This document shows, piece by piece, positions 23,443-33,394 of a stretch of DNA of 64,000 nt. Location of the stretch: contig NC_051079.1 in NCBI RefSeq assembly GCF_004664715.2, positions 60,628,660 to 60,692,659 on the forward strand, in the 5' to 3' direction. The notes below the pieces were generated by a model, which searched no databases, was not told the DNA's origin, and saw only the letters and a list, made by a program, of their open reading frames with translations. How positions within the stretch are numbered: position 1 is the stretch's first letter; every line of letters begins with the position of its first letter. Source of the DNA: Peromyscus leucopus (lineage: Eukaryota; Chordata; Mammalia; Rodentia; Cricetidae). The translations under genes were made by a program, and so were the position numbers.

Positions 23443-24420
23443 TCATAGCCATTCTGACAGGTGTAAGGTGGTATCTCAGAGTCATTTTGATTTGCATTTC
23501 TCTAATGACTAAGGATGTTGAACATTTCCTTAAATGTCTTTCGGCCATTTGAGATTCTTCTTTTGAGAATTCTCTGTTTAGCTCTTTGGCTCATTTTTTA
23601 ATTGGATTGTTCAGTATTTTGAAGTCTAGTTTCTTGAGTTCTTTATATACTTTGGAGATCAGTCCCCTGTCAGATGTGGGGTTGGTGAAGGCCTTTCCCC
23701 ATTCTGTAGGCTGTCTGTTTGTCTTATTGACCGTGTCTTTTGCCCTACAAAATGGCTATGATCAAAAACACTAATGACAGTCTATGTTGGAAAGGATTCG
23801 GAACAAAGAAAACACTCCTCTACTGTTGGTGGGAGTGCAAACTTGTACAACCACTGTGGAAATCAGTATGGCGGTTTCTCAGAAAATTAGGAATCGATCT
23901 ACCTCAAGACCCAGCCATACCACTCTTGGGCATATACCCAAGGAATGCTCAATTATACCACAAAGATACATGCTCAACTATGTTCATAGCAGCATTATTT
24001 GTAATAGTAAGAACCTGGAAACAACCTAGATGCCCATCAACTGAAGAATGGATTAAGAAAATGTGGTACATCTACACAATGGAGTACTACTCAGCAGAGA
24101 AAAACAATGACAGCATGAAATTTGCAGGCAAATGGATGGAACTAGAAAATATCATACTGAGTGAGGTAACCCAAACCCAGAAGGACAAACATGGTATATA
24201 CTCACTCATAAGTGGATAGTAGATATAAAGTAAATAACAATCAGACTGCAACCCACAGAACCAAGGAGACTACATAGCAGGGGGGACCCTAGGATGACTG
24301 TGGCTTATAATAAGTTTTGATTTTACCCAATCACTGGGCAAGTTTCAGTGAAACATTTCACTATTAGGATAAGAATTTGTACTGTATCAAGCTGGTAATA
24401 GAAAAAATAAAATAAAAATA
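23443..24420 (+). mobile_element. 5'-inverted (twin-primed) rodent L1 insertion
   Basis: 23443-23748 is ORF2 sequence in antisense ('gtgtaaggtggtatctcaga', 'gggttggtgaaggcctttcc'). From about 23749 the element runs in sense from 'aatggctatgatcaaaaaca' through the ORF2 end and a short 3' UTR to an A-rich tail at about 24400-24420. The inverted and direct parts share about 14 bp (aatggctatgatca) at the breakpoint, as expected for twin priming. The target duplication is at 23430-23442 and 24421-24433. The 3' UTR ('tgactgtggcttataataag') differs from that of the L1s at 12.3 and 19.2 kb. Confidence 0.92.
23740..24219 (+). pseudogene. L1 ORF2 C-terminal remnant (159 codons)
   Basis: The open frame encodes the last part of an L1 ORF2 protein downstream of the reverse-transcriptase domain. 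It has the 'WWECKLVQPLWKSVWRFLRK' region (about residues 30-49), 'IPLLGIYP' (about 60-67), 'FIAALFVIVRTWKQPRCPS' (about 82-100), and 'WKQPRCPSTEEWIKKMWYIY' leading to 'MEYYSAEKNN'. The first few codons derive from the inverted segment and are not native. There is no endonuclease or RT domain, no promoter and no upstream frame, so the fragment cannot make a functional protein. It is the only frame in the window with recognisable protein content. Confidence 0.9.
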
Positions 24421-24929
24421 ATAACCCTTGTGACCTTCTAGTCCTTGTCTTTGGTAGAGACTTTGGGGCTTAATCACATTCCCTCCATCCAGGTTGAATT
24501 CCTCTTGAAAGTGGTGCATGTTCCTAAAGAGTAACTAACCAAGTTCGAGACAACTGATGAGGGAATGTCCCTGAGTTGATATCAGTCAGCGGCTCCTGGA
24601 AAGGAAGAGTGAAGAAGACTCTGAAGACAGGATGCTGATGCGGAGGCCTGCTGGTAGGTGTCCACCATGCTTCCCCAAAGTTGGAAAGACGGCAGCTGGA
24701 AAAGGAGAGATTCCTGTTATAAAGACTCCTAGTGTCCACGTTAACTGGAGGTTTCTTGAGGCTAAGAGACTTGGCATCCTGGAGCAGAAGGCCTGAAAAG
24801 CTGCAGGGAGCCCCCATTCTAGGCCCAGGGGAGGCCTGGTAGCAGCTGTGTTATGGGAAGTGCTTTTGCAAACTCTACTCCAGAGGCAGGTCATTCCTCA
24901 GCATTCCACTAGGGCATCTCCAGCACCTT

Positions 24930-25030
24930 CCAGCTGGGTCATTCTCAGAGCACCTGGGTATCACCTGGAGCTGGTTAGAAATGCAGAATGGCTGCTCCCA
25001 ATGCAGACCTTTTGGATGAGAGAAATTCCA
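24930..25030 (+). mobile_element. MER5-like hAT DNA transposon fossil
   Basis: 'cctgggtatcacctggagct', 'ggttagaaatgcagaatggc' and 'tgcagaccttttggatgaga' follow the MER5A word order. Confidence 0.5.
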
Positions 25031-25529
25031 AGGGTGGAACACAGGGTCTGCCTACAAGAAGCCATCTGGGTAAACCGATGCTCCTGGTAATGACTTCCCT
25101 TCTCTTTGTCTGAATGGATGGTTATTAGTAACACACCCTCGTCATTGCCCAATAGTTGGTCCTTTGAAGTGCCCATAAGGACTCTGGAAACTACCTATCT
25201 CATCCGTGTTCTAGATCAACTAATCCCAACAATCCCCAGCGAGGAGTTGAACTATTCACTGGGTTCATGAAACATGTCAAGCTATTCAGGCACATTCCCC
25301 ACACAAACCCTTCCACAGCCCTCCACCCTAATGTTTTTGCTTCCGGTAATTGCTGCATACCAGTGCCTTTCTTCTTCTGTCCAATTTTCTGAGTGAGCTT
25401 AGTCCATTGTATTTACTGCCTTCGTGGGGTGAAGGGAAAGATAAAAGCTCTGTTTATGTCATGGAGATGAAGACAAGAAGTCGGAGGAGCAACTGCTGTT
25501 TTCCTGAGTATCTAAGATCTGTGTGGGGG

Positions 25530-25660
25530 CCATCTGGGTGATTCTCTCAAGAATGACTTTCCCTTGGCAGAGAGTATAGCCAAGATTATCGACACACACT
25601 TTACTGAGAGGCCAAAAAACACCCAAAAGGGACAGGCACAGTATGTTCCATCTAATGGTA
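25530..25660. repeat. Copy A of an unclassified dispersed repeat
   Basis: 'gaatgactttcccttggcag' … 'tttactgagaggccaaaaaa' … 'cacccaaaagggacaggcac' aligns in order with 30250-30375. The family is unknown to me. Confidence 0.5.
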
Positions 25661-26035
25661 AGTACATCAACATGACAGCCCAAGGGAACTTCAGTAGACT
25701 CTGCAGTATACAAAAGTTCATAGAAATGAAAATAGAGAGTGTTAGAGATTTGAGAGTGAGATAGATAGCCCAAGTTCAAGTCCTATTTTTCCTGATTTAT
25801 TGCATAATTTAATTTTAACCATTAACTTCACATAAACTAGTATCATCCGGGAAGTGGGACTTGGTGAAGAATCATTTAAATCAGGGCATGTTGGGGGTGG
25901 GGGCCAGTGGGTATGACCATTAATTGTTGTAGGAAGATCCAGCCTACTATGAGTCATTCCATTCCCTAGGCAGGAGACCCTAAGCTATACAACTAGCTAA
26001 GCAAACTACTTTCTGTTCAGATTCTATATAGTTCT

Positions 26036-27130
26036 GTTAAGTTGCTGGAGGCTTCTTATCTTAAATTAAACCCATTTTATAAATTCTAATACGCTTCTCC
26101 ACGTGGCCTGGGTGTGCCTACAATGGGGAGCTTCACAGCGGTGCATATCTGCTACATGCTCTTCTTGCCTGGCGGTGGGCTTTGCAAGTCTGTCTCTCTC
26201 CCCAGCCCTTCTCTCGCGTCCTTCCCCAAGTAATTCTCCTCTCTCCTTGTCGCCACCTTACCTCCTGTGCCTGGGTCATTTGGCCATCAGTGTTTGTTAA
26301 TTTATTATACTTAGAATGATATCCTCACAGCATTCCCCTTTTTCTTTTTTTCTAAAAAGAAGGTGTTAACCTTTACATCGTGTAAAGCAATTTAATTATC
26401 ACACCACAAACAATTACCGATGCGAAGAATCTATAGTTACAATGATTTAAAGTCAGAATATGCCTTTATCGTATCTTATATTTGTGAGTCTTAAGGTTTA
26501 TACTAATACTTAGTCTTGTTATTTATAAACCGAGGGAAATGTGAGAGAGTGAGTCTTAAGTTTTTGTCTCAAGCCACATCTAAAGCACCATCCGGAGAAG
26601 GACCACAGTAATTAGGTACCTTGTAACGAAATGTAGACGGATGCAAGCTACTTTCGCTCCTGGGGATCCTTGCAAGTAGCGTAGACACAAGGACAGCTGG
26701 CAGCCTGGACTAGGCTCATCGTTACCTGATGTTTCTCAGCATTTGATTGGTCATTTCAAATTGCGCTACATCGCAACCTAGAGTATATGACAAACCAATT
26801 TTAGAAGCAGGGAGATTCGTGCACAAGACCAATCTCTATTACCCTGTCTGGCAGCTCAAGCCTAGCAGTGGTCGGCTTTATCCTTGTGTCCCGACTGTCC
26901 AGAGCTTAGGACAGCATTTGCCATTGTGTACTTGTCACGCCATTCATAGAGCAAGGGTGCAGTTCTTTGTCCAGTAGGCCACTTTTGGTGTCCAAAAAGA
27001 GCAACTTCCAATATGGAAATATTGTCTTAGAAGCCACATACATTCTCTCTGGAGCAACTTTCTAGGTTCAATTAAGCAACGATTCTACTTTACATATTAT
27101 AAAATAATCACTCAGACGCTTATATCACTT
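26036..27130 (-). other. Garbled, insertion-rich partial copy of the adjacent provirus
   Basis: Word by word this tract follows the LTR and the first ~600 bp of the provirus interior (27209-27976), but with frequent extra bases: 'gggtcatttggccatcag' against 'tggtcattggccatcag', 'atatcctcacagcattcccc' against 'atatccacagcacttcccc'. The LTR part from CACGTGG to the polypurine tract is 241 bases here and 181 in the clean copy. The interior part is about 710 against 588. Such one-sided length inflation is typical of raw single-molecule long reads rather than of mutation. The tract starts with 'gttgctggagg' (an LTR end) at about 26040 and merges into the clean LTR between 27050 and 27130. Open frames here should be ignored. 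Confidence 0.8.
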
Positions 27131-27380
27131 ATTCTGATGGCCGTGCAGGCTTCTTGCTAACTGTTCTTTTATCTTAAATTAACCCATTTTTATAAATCTA
27201 TAGCTTGCCACGTGGCTGGTGGCTTACCGGCATCTCTACATGCTCTTCTCCTGGCGGTGGCTGCAGTCTCTCTCTCCCAGCCTTCCGCTTCCCAGAATTC
27301 TCCTCTCTCCTTGTCCCACCTACCTCCTGCCTGGTCATTGGCCATCAGTGTTTTATTTATATAGAATGATATCCACAGCA
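27039..27380 (-). mobile_element. mys-like ERV, 3' LTR (left copy)
   Basis: The LTR reads on the minus strand from TGCTGTGGATATC to …CAACA. Plus-strand 27132-27380 is identical by eye to 29657-29905 of the other LTR (constant offset 2525). The first ~95 bases (27039-27130) belong to the garbled tract. A TATATAAATAAAA word (27351-27363, minus) supplies both a TATA-like box and a poly(A)-signal-like hexamer. Confidence 0.85.
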
Positions 27381-27401
27381 CTTCCCCTTTTTCTTTTTTT
27401 T
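27381..27401 (-). promoter_or_regulatory. Polypurine tract of the ERV
   Basis: On the minus strand a purine run (AAAAGAAAAAGGGGAAG) abuts the LTR start TGCTGTGG. This is where plus-strand DNA synthesis would be primed, and it fixes the element's orientation. Confidence 0.85.
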
Positions 27402-28684
27402 TAAAAAGGAAGGTTTTAACTTTAACATGGTTAAAAATTACATATAACAAAACAATTACCGAGCAAGAATTATAGTTACAATATTAAAGAAGATGTCTTA
27501 TCTATCTTATATTTGTGAGTTTAAGGTTTTATATCTAACTTATCTTTTATTATAACTGAGGAAATTACAACTATCTAGTTTTCAACCACATCAAAGACCT
27601 GAGAAGGAACATAATGGTACCTGAGAAATGGTAGACGGATGCAAGCAACTTCGGGAATCTTGCAAGAGTAGACCAAGACAGCTGGCAGCCTGGACAGTCA
27701 CCTGATGTTTCTCAGCATTGTTGGTGCATTCAAATTGGCTACAGCCTAGAGTATATGACAAACCATTTTTAGAAGCAGGAATTCTGAAAGACCATCTTAC
27801 CCTGTCTTGGCAGAGTACAGTGGTCGCTTTCCTTGTGTCCCGCTTGTCCAGAAAGGACAGCATTGCATTTGTACTGTCAGCCATCAAGGCAAGGGCAGTT
27901 CTTTGCCCAGTAGGCCATTTTGTGCCAAAAAAGACAAACTTCCAAATGGAAATGTCTTAGAAGCCAACATTCTCTCGGGATCAAATTGGTGCAGCCAGGA
28001 GCAATTGTGTCTCACGTCAACAGAATTCTAAATTATTTAAATGCCATATTCTCTAGGTCTATGAAGTGTTTGAAGATTACCTATCTATCTGAAATATATC
28101 TATGTATACCTAGAAGACTTAACTAACATGGCTACAAATATGATTATCATAGATGACTAATTATTAATCTATTTTTTAATTATCCATTACAATTTTAAAT
28201 GAGTTATATAAACATAATACCTCAAACAAGAATAGAAATATATATATATATATATACAGTATAACAAAATTAACTTCAAGTTTGTATCAATGAACTAAAA
28301 TTTATACAATGTAAAACATTTTAAACATAAACTAAAATCTATACCAATGTAAAACATTTTAAACAAGTTGTTCTTTAAAAGTAGGTTCATTAATCTACCC
28401 TTTTATCTTATCATCTCCATATCCTATATATCCATATCATATCCCCCCCTTTTTTTTTTTTTTAGAAAGAGATCACATTTATAATTAACCTGTTTTAAAT
28501 AAAAATATTGGTTTTTCTCTGTCCCACACCAGAGGGCTCTTCTGATTTGGGACACAAGAATCACTTAACCATTTTTTTTTTTAAAGCAATATGTCTGGTT
28601 TAGAGGGGAGTGAGCCAATTCCACCTCTAAAGCCAGCTTGGTATATTTGGGAATTTGGGCGTAGCATCTCTTACTACTTCCTGC

Positions 28685-28701
28685 TGGAGGGGGGCGCTGT
28701 A
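28685..28701 (+). promoter_or_regulatory. CTCF-like motif inside the ERV
   Basis: GGAGGGGGGCGCTGTA resembles the CTCF core (…CAGGGGGCGCTA). It matches the AGGGGGCGCT half but lacks a good CCA start. Occupancy is unknown. Confidence 0.3.
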
Positions 28702-29286
28702 TCTTATGGGGATGCAAAGAAAATTTTAGACCTATGGGTAGTCCGTGAGGCTGTATTGTGTGAACCAGTTGCCTTGAAACCGATCTGGATGTTGGATCAT
28801 CTGGCCATGGTGTCATCGGAGTCCTTTCAGGGGGTCTTGGCTGGTGAAACCTGATGTATCTTAATCTGGAACAAGTCCACAGCCTCTGGCTTTCTGTGGA
28901 AACAAAAGCAGAACCTCTTTTCCAAAGTAACATATCCTTATATCCAAATTTTGAAGTCAAGGTACCTTTAAAATATACATTTTGGCATAACTCAACAGGT
29001 TTTGTAATCAAATGTTTTTCTTTAGTTATGAATATCAAAGAGAACATAATCCAGATTCTCTGTGTGGTAGCCATCTTTATGTGGCTTATGTTTTATATTA
29101 CCTTGAGCCTTGAGCCTATTGCTTTAAACTGCACCATTGTAAGCCTGAAACGGCGCTGTGGCTGCTGGCTCCGCCCACTTCAGCTTCCCAACATGGCAGT
29201 GGTACGTTTTCCGCCAGCTCTGGGAGTCATCAAGTCTCAGAAATAGTGGGTCTAAGCTTTTATCAAAGCAGCGTGTAGCCCAGAAA

Positions 29287-29289
<3 letters not shown>

Positions 29290-29323
<34 letters not shown>
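29290..29323. repeat. Poly(T) run inside the ERV
   Basis: About 33 uninterrupted T (poly(A) on the element's coding strand) lie between the leader and the 169-codon frame. It could be an expanded A-rich patch or the scar of an internal priming or template-switch event. Confidence 0.8.
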
Positions 29324-29327
<4 letters not shown>

Positions 29328-29550
29328 ACTAGTAAAGACTAAATCTACCACACAGCTTAATTTGCCGCTGGCAGATGCCTCATTTCCGCCATACTGCCGG
29401 TCAAACGCACCCGCCAGGAACCCGCCAGTGTCCAAACTTGCGTTTTGCCGCATCTAGTTGCCCGTATGAGACAAGAAGCAGGAACCTGGTTTTGGCTCTG
29501 TTTAGAATTGGTTATTAAATATTCTCAGGTTTAAGGTGGAAACTCGAGCC

Positions 29551-29561
29551 GTTGGGCGCCA
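29551..29561 (-). other. Primer-binding site, tRNA-Lys type
   Basis: The minus strand reads TGGCGCCCAAC two bases inside the LTR end (…CAACA-AA-TGGCGCCCAACG). This matches the 3' end of a tRNA-Lys(1,2)-type primer, as in betaretrovirus-like elements. Confidence 0.85.
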
Positions 29562-29563
29562 TT

Positions 29564-29905
29564 TGTTGCTGGAGGCTTCTCTCCAGGTTCCCCAAGCCCC
29601 GCAGTCCCACAATCTACTTATAAAATAATCACTCAGACGCTTATATCACTTATAAACTGTATGGCCGTGGCAGGCTTCTTGCTAACTGTTCTTTTATCTT
29701 AAATTAACCCATTTTTATAAATCTATAGCTTGCCACGTGGCTGGTGGCTTACCGGCATCTCTACATGCTCTTCTCCTGGCGGTGGCTGCAGTCTCTCTCT
29801 CCCAGCCTTCCGCTTCCCAGAATTCTCCTCTCTCCTTGTCCCACCTACCTCCTGCCTGGTCATTGGCCATCAGTGTTTTATTTATATAGAATGATATCCA
29901 CAGCA
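29564..29905 (-). mobile_element. mys-like ERV, 5' LTR (right copy)
   Basis: A 342-bp LTR with TG…CA termini (minus strand TGCTGTGGATATC … CCTCCAGCAACA) lies immediately outside the PBS. It is identical by eye to the clean part of the left LTR over about 249 bp, so integration was recent. It carries the same TATA/AATAAA word (about 29876-29888). The adjacent 6 bp, CAGTGT (29906-29911), should be the target duplication, but the left partner falls in the garbled tract. Confidence 0.88.
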
Positions 29906-29919
29906 CAGTGTGGGTATAT

Positions 29920-30085
29920 TCATTTGTTTTTGCTCTTGACTGTGGACGTGATATGACTAGATGTACAGATGTACGAGTTCCTTCCTTGACTTCCCCATAT
30001 AATGTACCTGGAATTGTAAGCCAAATAAAAAAAAAACCCTTTCTTGCCAACAATCCCTTTTGCTTGGGTATGTGAATGGGCATTG
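29920..30085 (+). mobile_element. ORR1-type MaLR LTR fragment, sense
   Basis: 'gctcttgactgtggacgtga', 'tgacttccccatataatgta' and 'ttgtaagccaaataaa' follow the distal part of the ORR1 LTR, including its AATAAA region. It directly follows the mys-like provirus. Confidence 0.6.
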
Positions 30086-30939
30086 AAACTTCCCTAGTGG
30101 GAGACTGCATGAGGAGCATTTCCCAAACTAGCCAAGAAAGGGCACTTTGAATGTGTGGAATATTTAATTAACTGAAAAGTCTAAGGAATGCATTTTGGAA
30201 AACACCAAATTAATTGCATTGTCAACCACGCTGGAGAATGCTGGATGAGGAGGAGGAGCTCTGGGTGATTTTTCACAAGGCTGACTTTCCCTTTATACAC
30301 AGCATCCCAAACATTCTCCTTACCCACCTCACTGAGAAGAAAGAAAGCACCCCAAATGGACAGATATAGCATGTTCTTTGCCAGAGAACTACATCACAGC
30401 ACAGGGACCTGTAAGAGATCCAAGTGGAGTTTGAAGCCTGAGCAAGACAGAATTTTGTGGGGCTGGAGTTCTTGTTTCCATGAATCAGGAAGTACCCCAT
30501 GATGATGTGTCACAGAGAGTGCACACACAGAAACCTGAGTGTGACATTCAGATATCTGCTTCGGTTCTCTGATTTGGTTCTGGTTTTCTTAGAAGTGAAG
30601 CTAAAATCAGAGCTAGAAATACTGTGCAATCCTTCATCTCCATAATTCCATCTTAGACGGTTTACACTCCAATCTTATGATACACTGGGCTTCCACACAC
30701 ACTGTCTCATTGAGTTCACAGAACAATCCTCTCATTGGGCAGTTCAAATGCAATTATACACTGGTGGATTGTCCTGCTAAGATTTCAGAAATTTTTACCG
30801 CTGTGTGAACCTGCTTTGTGTATGTGTGTATGTTCATATGGATGGTACAAAGTGAGTAAGTAAGGGCTTCAATTGATATTTCCATACATGCATATCATCA
30901 CATGGTTTATATTCACCTGTTATTATTCCTCATCCCCAT
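30086..30939. other. Mostly unassigned stretch
   Basis: Contains copy B of the unclassified repeat (30250-30375). 30690-30750 is faintly MIR-like. No coding content was recognised. Confidence 0.4.
30250..30375. repeat. Copy B of an unclassified dispersed repeat
   Basis: 'ggctgactttccctttatac' … 'cctcactgagaagaaagaaa' … 'caccccaaatggacagatat' keeps the same word order and spacing as 25530-25660, at perhaps 70% similarity by eye. Confidence 0.5.
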
Positions 30940-31196
30940 GGTCTAATTTTTCCCCCAACAAAATGCTCCCTTTCTTATATAAATATAAACTAGATTTTTG
31001 CATGTGAGAAAAAATATACAATGTTTGTCTTTCTGGATGTGGCTTATTTTGCTTCACATAATGATCTCTAATTCACCAATTTCCCTGCAAATGACATAAT
31101 TTTATTCTTCTTTATAGCTGAATAAAACTTCATTATATACATATATATGACATGTTTAATATATTAAAATGTTGATGGGCATCTAGGCTAGTTCTC
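30940..31196 (-). mobile_element. Ancient L1M ORF2/3' remnant, antisense (left part)
   Basis: 'ttccctgcaaatgacataat', 'ttattcttctttatagctga' and 'ttgatgggcatctaggctag' are the reverse complement of the ORF2 C-terminal coding text (…atgtccatcaac…ttcagccataaaaaag…atttgca…). Confidence 0.7.
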
Positions 31197-31639
31197 TGTA
31201 GGGAGCACAGGAAGCCTTGAGTGAATGAATTCCAGAGTGAAAAATGTGTATTTTGGCATGAGTACAGCCTGTCCATGGCTCTGAGACCAATTGGCCCATG
31301 GTAAATTGGCAAAGCCATTACCAATATAGGCTAAGCTCAGGAGGGATGGCAAATCTTTCCTCAGGCATCTGAGTGTGAGATTTTATGTGCAAAGACTATC
31401 AACTGCAGCTTCCTCCTCCTAGATGTTTACAACCTGAGACTGCTCACCCACAGAGAACTCCTACTAAGACAAGCTAGCTCCTCCTTCTGCACTGTATATA
31501 ATAAACATGCTGAGATTCCAAGTTGTGGAGAGAGTTAGAAAAATCCACCCATTCATAGCTTCACTGTACATGTGTCTCCATCCTTTCTTCCTTCCCTTCA
31601 TTCCAGGGTTTCTGGAAACAAGCTTTGTGGGATGTGGCA
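31197..31639 (+). mobile_element. Solo LTR inserted in the L1M remnant
   Basis: About 443 bp from TGTAGGGAGCACAGG to …GATGTGGCA, with a TATATAATAAA word near 31496-31506 (TATA-like and AATAAA). The L1M text stops at 31196 and resumes at 31641. TTCTCT (31192-31197) and TCCTCT (31641-31646) may be a decayed 6-bp duplication, although its last base overlaps the LTR's first T. The family is unknown; it has a rodent ERVK-like look. Confidence 0.6.
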
Positions 31640-31790
31640 ATCCTCTATCTTGGGCATTGTGAACAGTAGCCCATCAAATATTGATGTCTCTGTTGTATAC
31701 TGATTAGATTCCTCTGAGTATATGCCCAGGAATATATAAGTAGATTTCTGTGTACGTAGTTTTGAATCACAGATTCATAAGATCCTCTTG
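31640..31790 (-). mobile_element. Ancient L1M remnant, antisense (right part)
   Basis: 'gggcattgtgaacagtagcc' and 'tgagtatatgcccaggaata' continue the antisense ORF2 text interrupted by the LTR. Confidence 0.65.
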
Positions 31791-33394
31791 GGGAGAACCC
31801 TCTTTCCCATCACCTACGTTCCTGACTTATCTGGCAGGAATGACAAAGAATTAGAAAACTTGAAAATAAAAGCTGAGCCCCTGAGTTCAGGCTTGTCTGC
31901 ACCCAGCATGGGTATCTGTTAACCGCAGGCAGAGCACACCCTCTCCCAAGCCAGCTAGGTGGCAGCAGGAAGCCCACAGTTATGGAGAGAAGGTGAATTC
32001 CAAGGGAAGTCACCGATCTTCCGGTTGCATGGTCTCTTTCATAGGGCTTTTATCACAATAGGGCATACTTTGAACATGATCACATACAAGTGCTGATTGC
32101 ACGGTTCACTAGCAGTATGCTTCAAACACACTAGGGACATGCAGCGTGACTTATCTGTCCTCCTGTGACCTTTCAAAGTTTATAGCTGAATCAAACCTGA
32201 AGTTATATGGCCTAAGCTGCTGCTTTTCTACAGTGAAACATCTGAATAGTCATGTTCTATTATGTGCCAAAAATCACACAGCACTGTCTAATGTATAAGC
32301 CACGGATGTCCTGACTTCCTTGAAAGAATTCTTTTTCCTCGCTTCAATGTGATTTCTTTAAGGCCACCCACAAAAAAAAAAAAAAAAGCCTGAGCTCATA
32401 ACTGAAAAATCACTGAGACCAGAAGCAAATGAAGAAACACATTTTAGGCATAAACTGACTTTAAATAATTCCAAATAAACTATTGACACAATCACTGTGT
32501 GTGTGTAGATGGGGGGTTACAAATGTTGTCATCCATGCTAGTATAGCTATTGTTTTGGATTATACTTGGGGTTATTAGTTGGTTTTACCACAATAAGACC
32601 CTTTATTTCCTAATGGCTTCTAATAAGCACATGTCGATCACACATCTTAATCATTGTCAGCCACAGATCACTTGCTGGAATTATACCCAGCTCTTCTCGT
32701 GTTTTCTTCTCTTTCTAGAAACAAGAATTAAGGGAGAGAAAAGAAGAGGAGAGGAAGGGATGGGAGGGATGGGAAGTGGGGAGGGGCGGGGAGTAAAGAA
32801 GAGATAGCAGATTAACTAGTGGAGTAGATGATGCTTCTCAACGCTTTGGCTCCCATGATGCTTATAGCCTCCCTGGTCCTATTCTGTTCATTGGCTAGAA
32901 CATGTCATATGGACAAAAAGCAGAGCAAGTCAACTCTTCCCACAGGAGGGCAAGCCATATGGCCACGAGTCGGCATGCATAACCAAAAAAGAGTGAAGAA
33001 CAATGCAGCCAACCACTGTGTGTATTTTTAGTACATGGGGTGTATAATATATCCCCTGAATTTTATTCTGAACAACTATTCTCCTAGAACTGAAGGGAAT
33101 GGAGGGGCCGCCAAAGCAAAGAGAGTGGGCTCATGTGGAAGATCACAGCCCTGTAAAGTGTGCTTTATGTTGAAGGTAAACAAAAAGTCTCTCCCACCCT
33201 CTCACCAAGGCTTTTGAAGTCTTGCACGTTACTCACACAAGAATCAGGACTATGGGTGTTCAGTGACATGAGTTATCTAAAGAAGAATAATAAAAATTCA
33301 TTGATACATGGATAGTTAGTACCATTTTCATGTTTCCTAGCCAACATGGTGACCCTTGATTGTGTTTTTCTGAGGTTGATATGAAGATTCATTT
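31791..33394. other. Unassigned stretch with a purine-rich patch
   Basis: No gene was identified. 32719-32805 is a G/A-rich low-complexity tract and an A-run lies at 32371-32386. Open frames are short and unremarkable. Confidence 0.4.

Larger units (their letters stand above)
24434..26035. other. Mostly unassigned stretch
   Basis: Contains a MER5-like fragment (24930-25030) and a segment at 25530-25660 that is similar to 30250-30375. No coding frame has recognisable content. Confidence 0.4.
27381..29563 (-). mobile_element. mys-like ERV interior (2.2 kb, no recognisable gag-pol-env)
   Basis: The interior is far shorter than an autonomous retrovirus. I see no protease, reverse-transcriptase, integrase or envelope motif in any frame. 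The longest minus-strand frame is 169 codons (28565-29074), followed by 98 codons (27591-27887); a plus-strand frame of 130 codons overlaps (28854-29246). None is recognisable. The element therefore looks non-autonomous. It holds T-runs at 28449-28463 and 29290-29323, CpG-rich leader sequence near the PBS (29370-29460) and a YY1-like ATGGCGG (minus, about 29386). A total length of about 2.87 kb with 342-bp LTRs fits my memory of the Peromyscus mys family, but the name is an inference. Confidence 0.75.

Noticed and set aside
26103..27031. Open frames between 26.1 and 27.0 kb as novel small proteins
   Set aside because: They lie in the garbled copy of the provirus, where reading frame is not reliable.
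28565..29074. 169-codon minus-strand frame in the mys-like provirus, as a possible gag or accessory gene
   Set aside because: It has no zinc-knuckle, protease, RT or other retroviral motif, and open frames exist on the opposite strand at the same place. Kept only as a description within the element.
29370..29460. CpG island promoter of a host gene
   Set aside because: The CpG-rich patch is under 100 bp and lies in the leader of the mys-like provirus next to its PBS.
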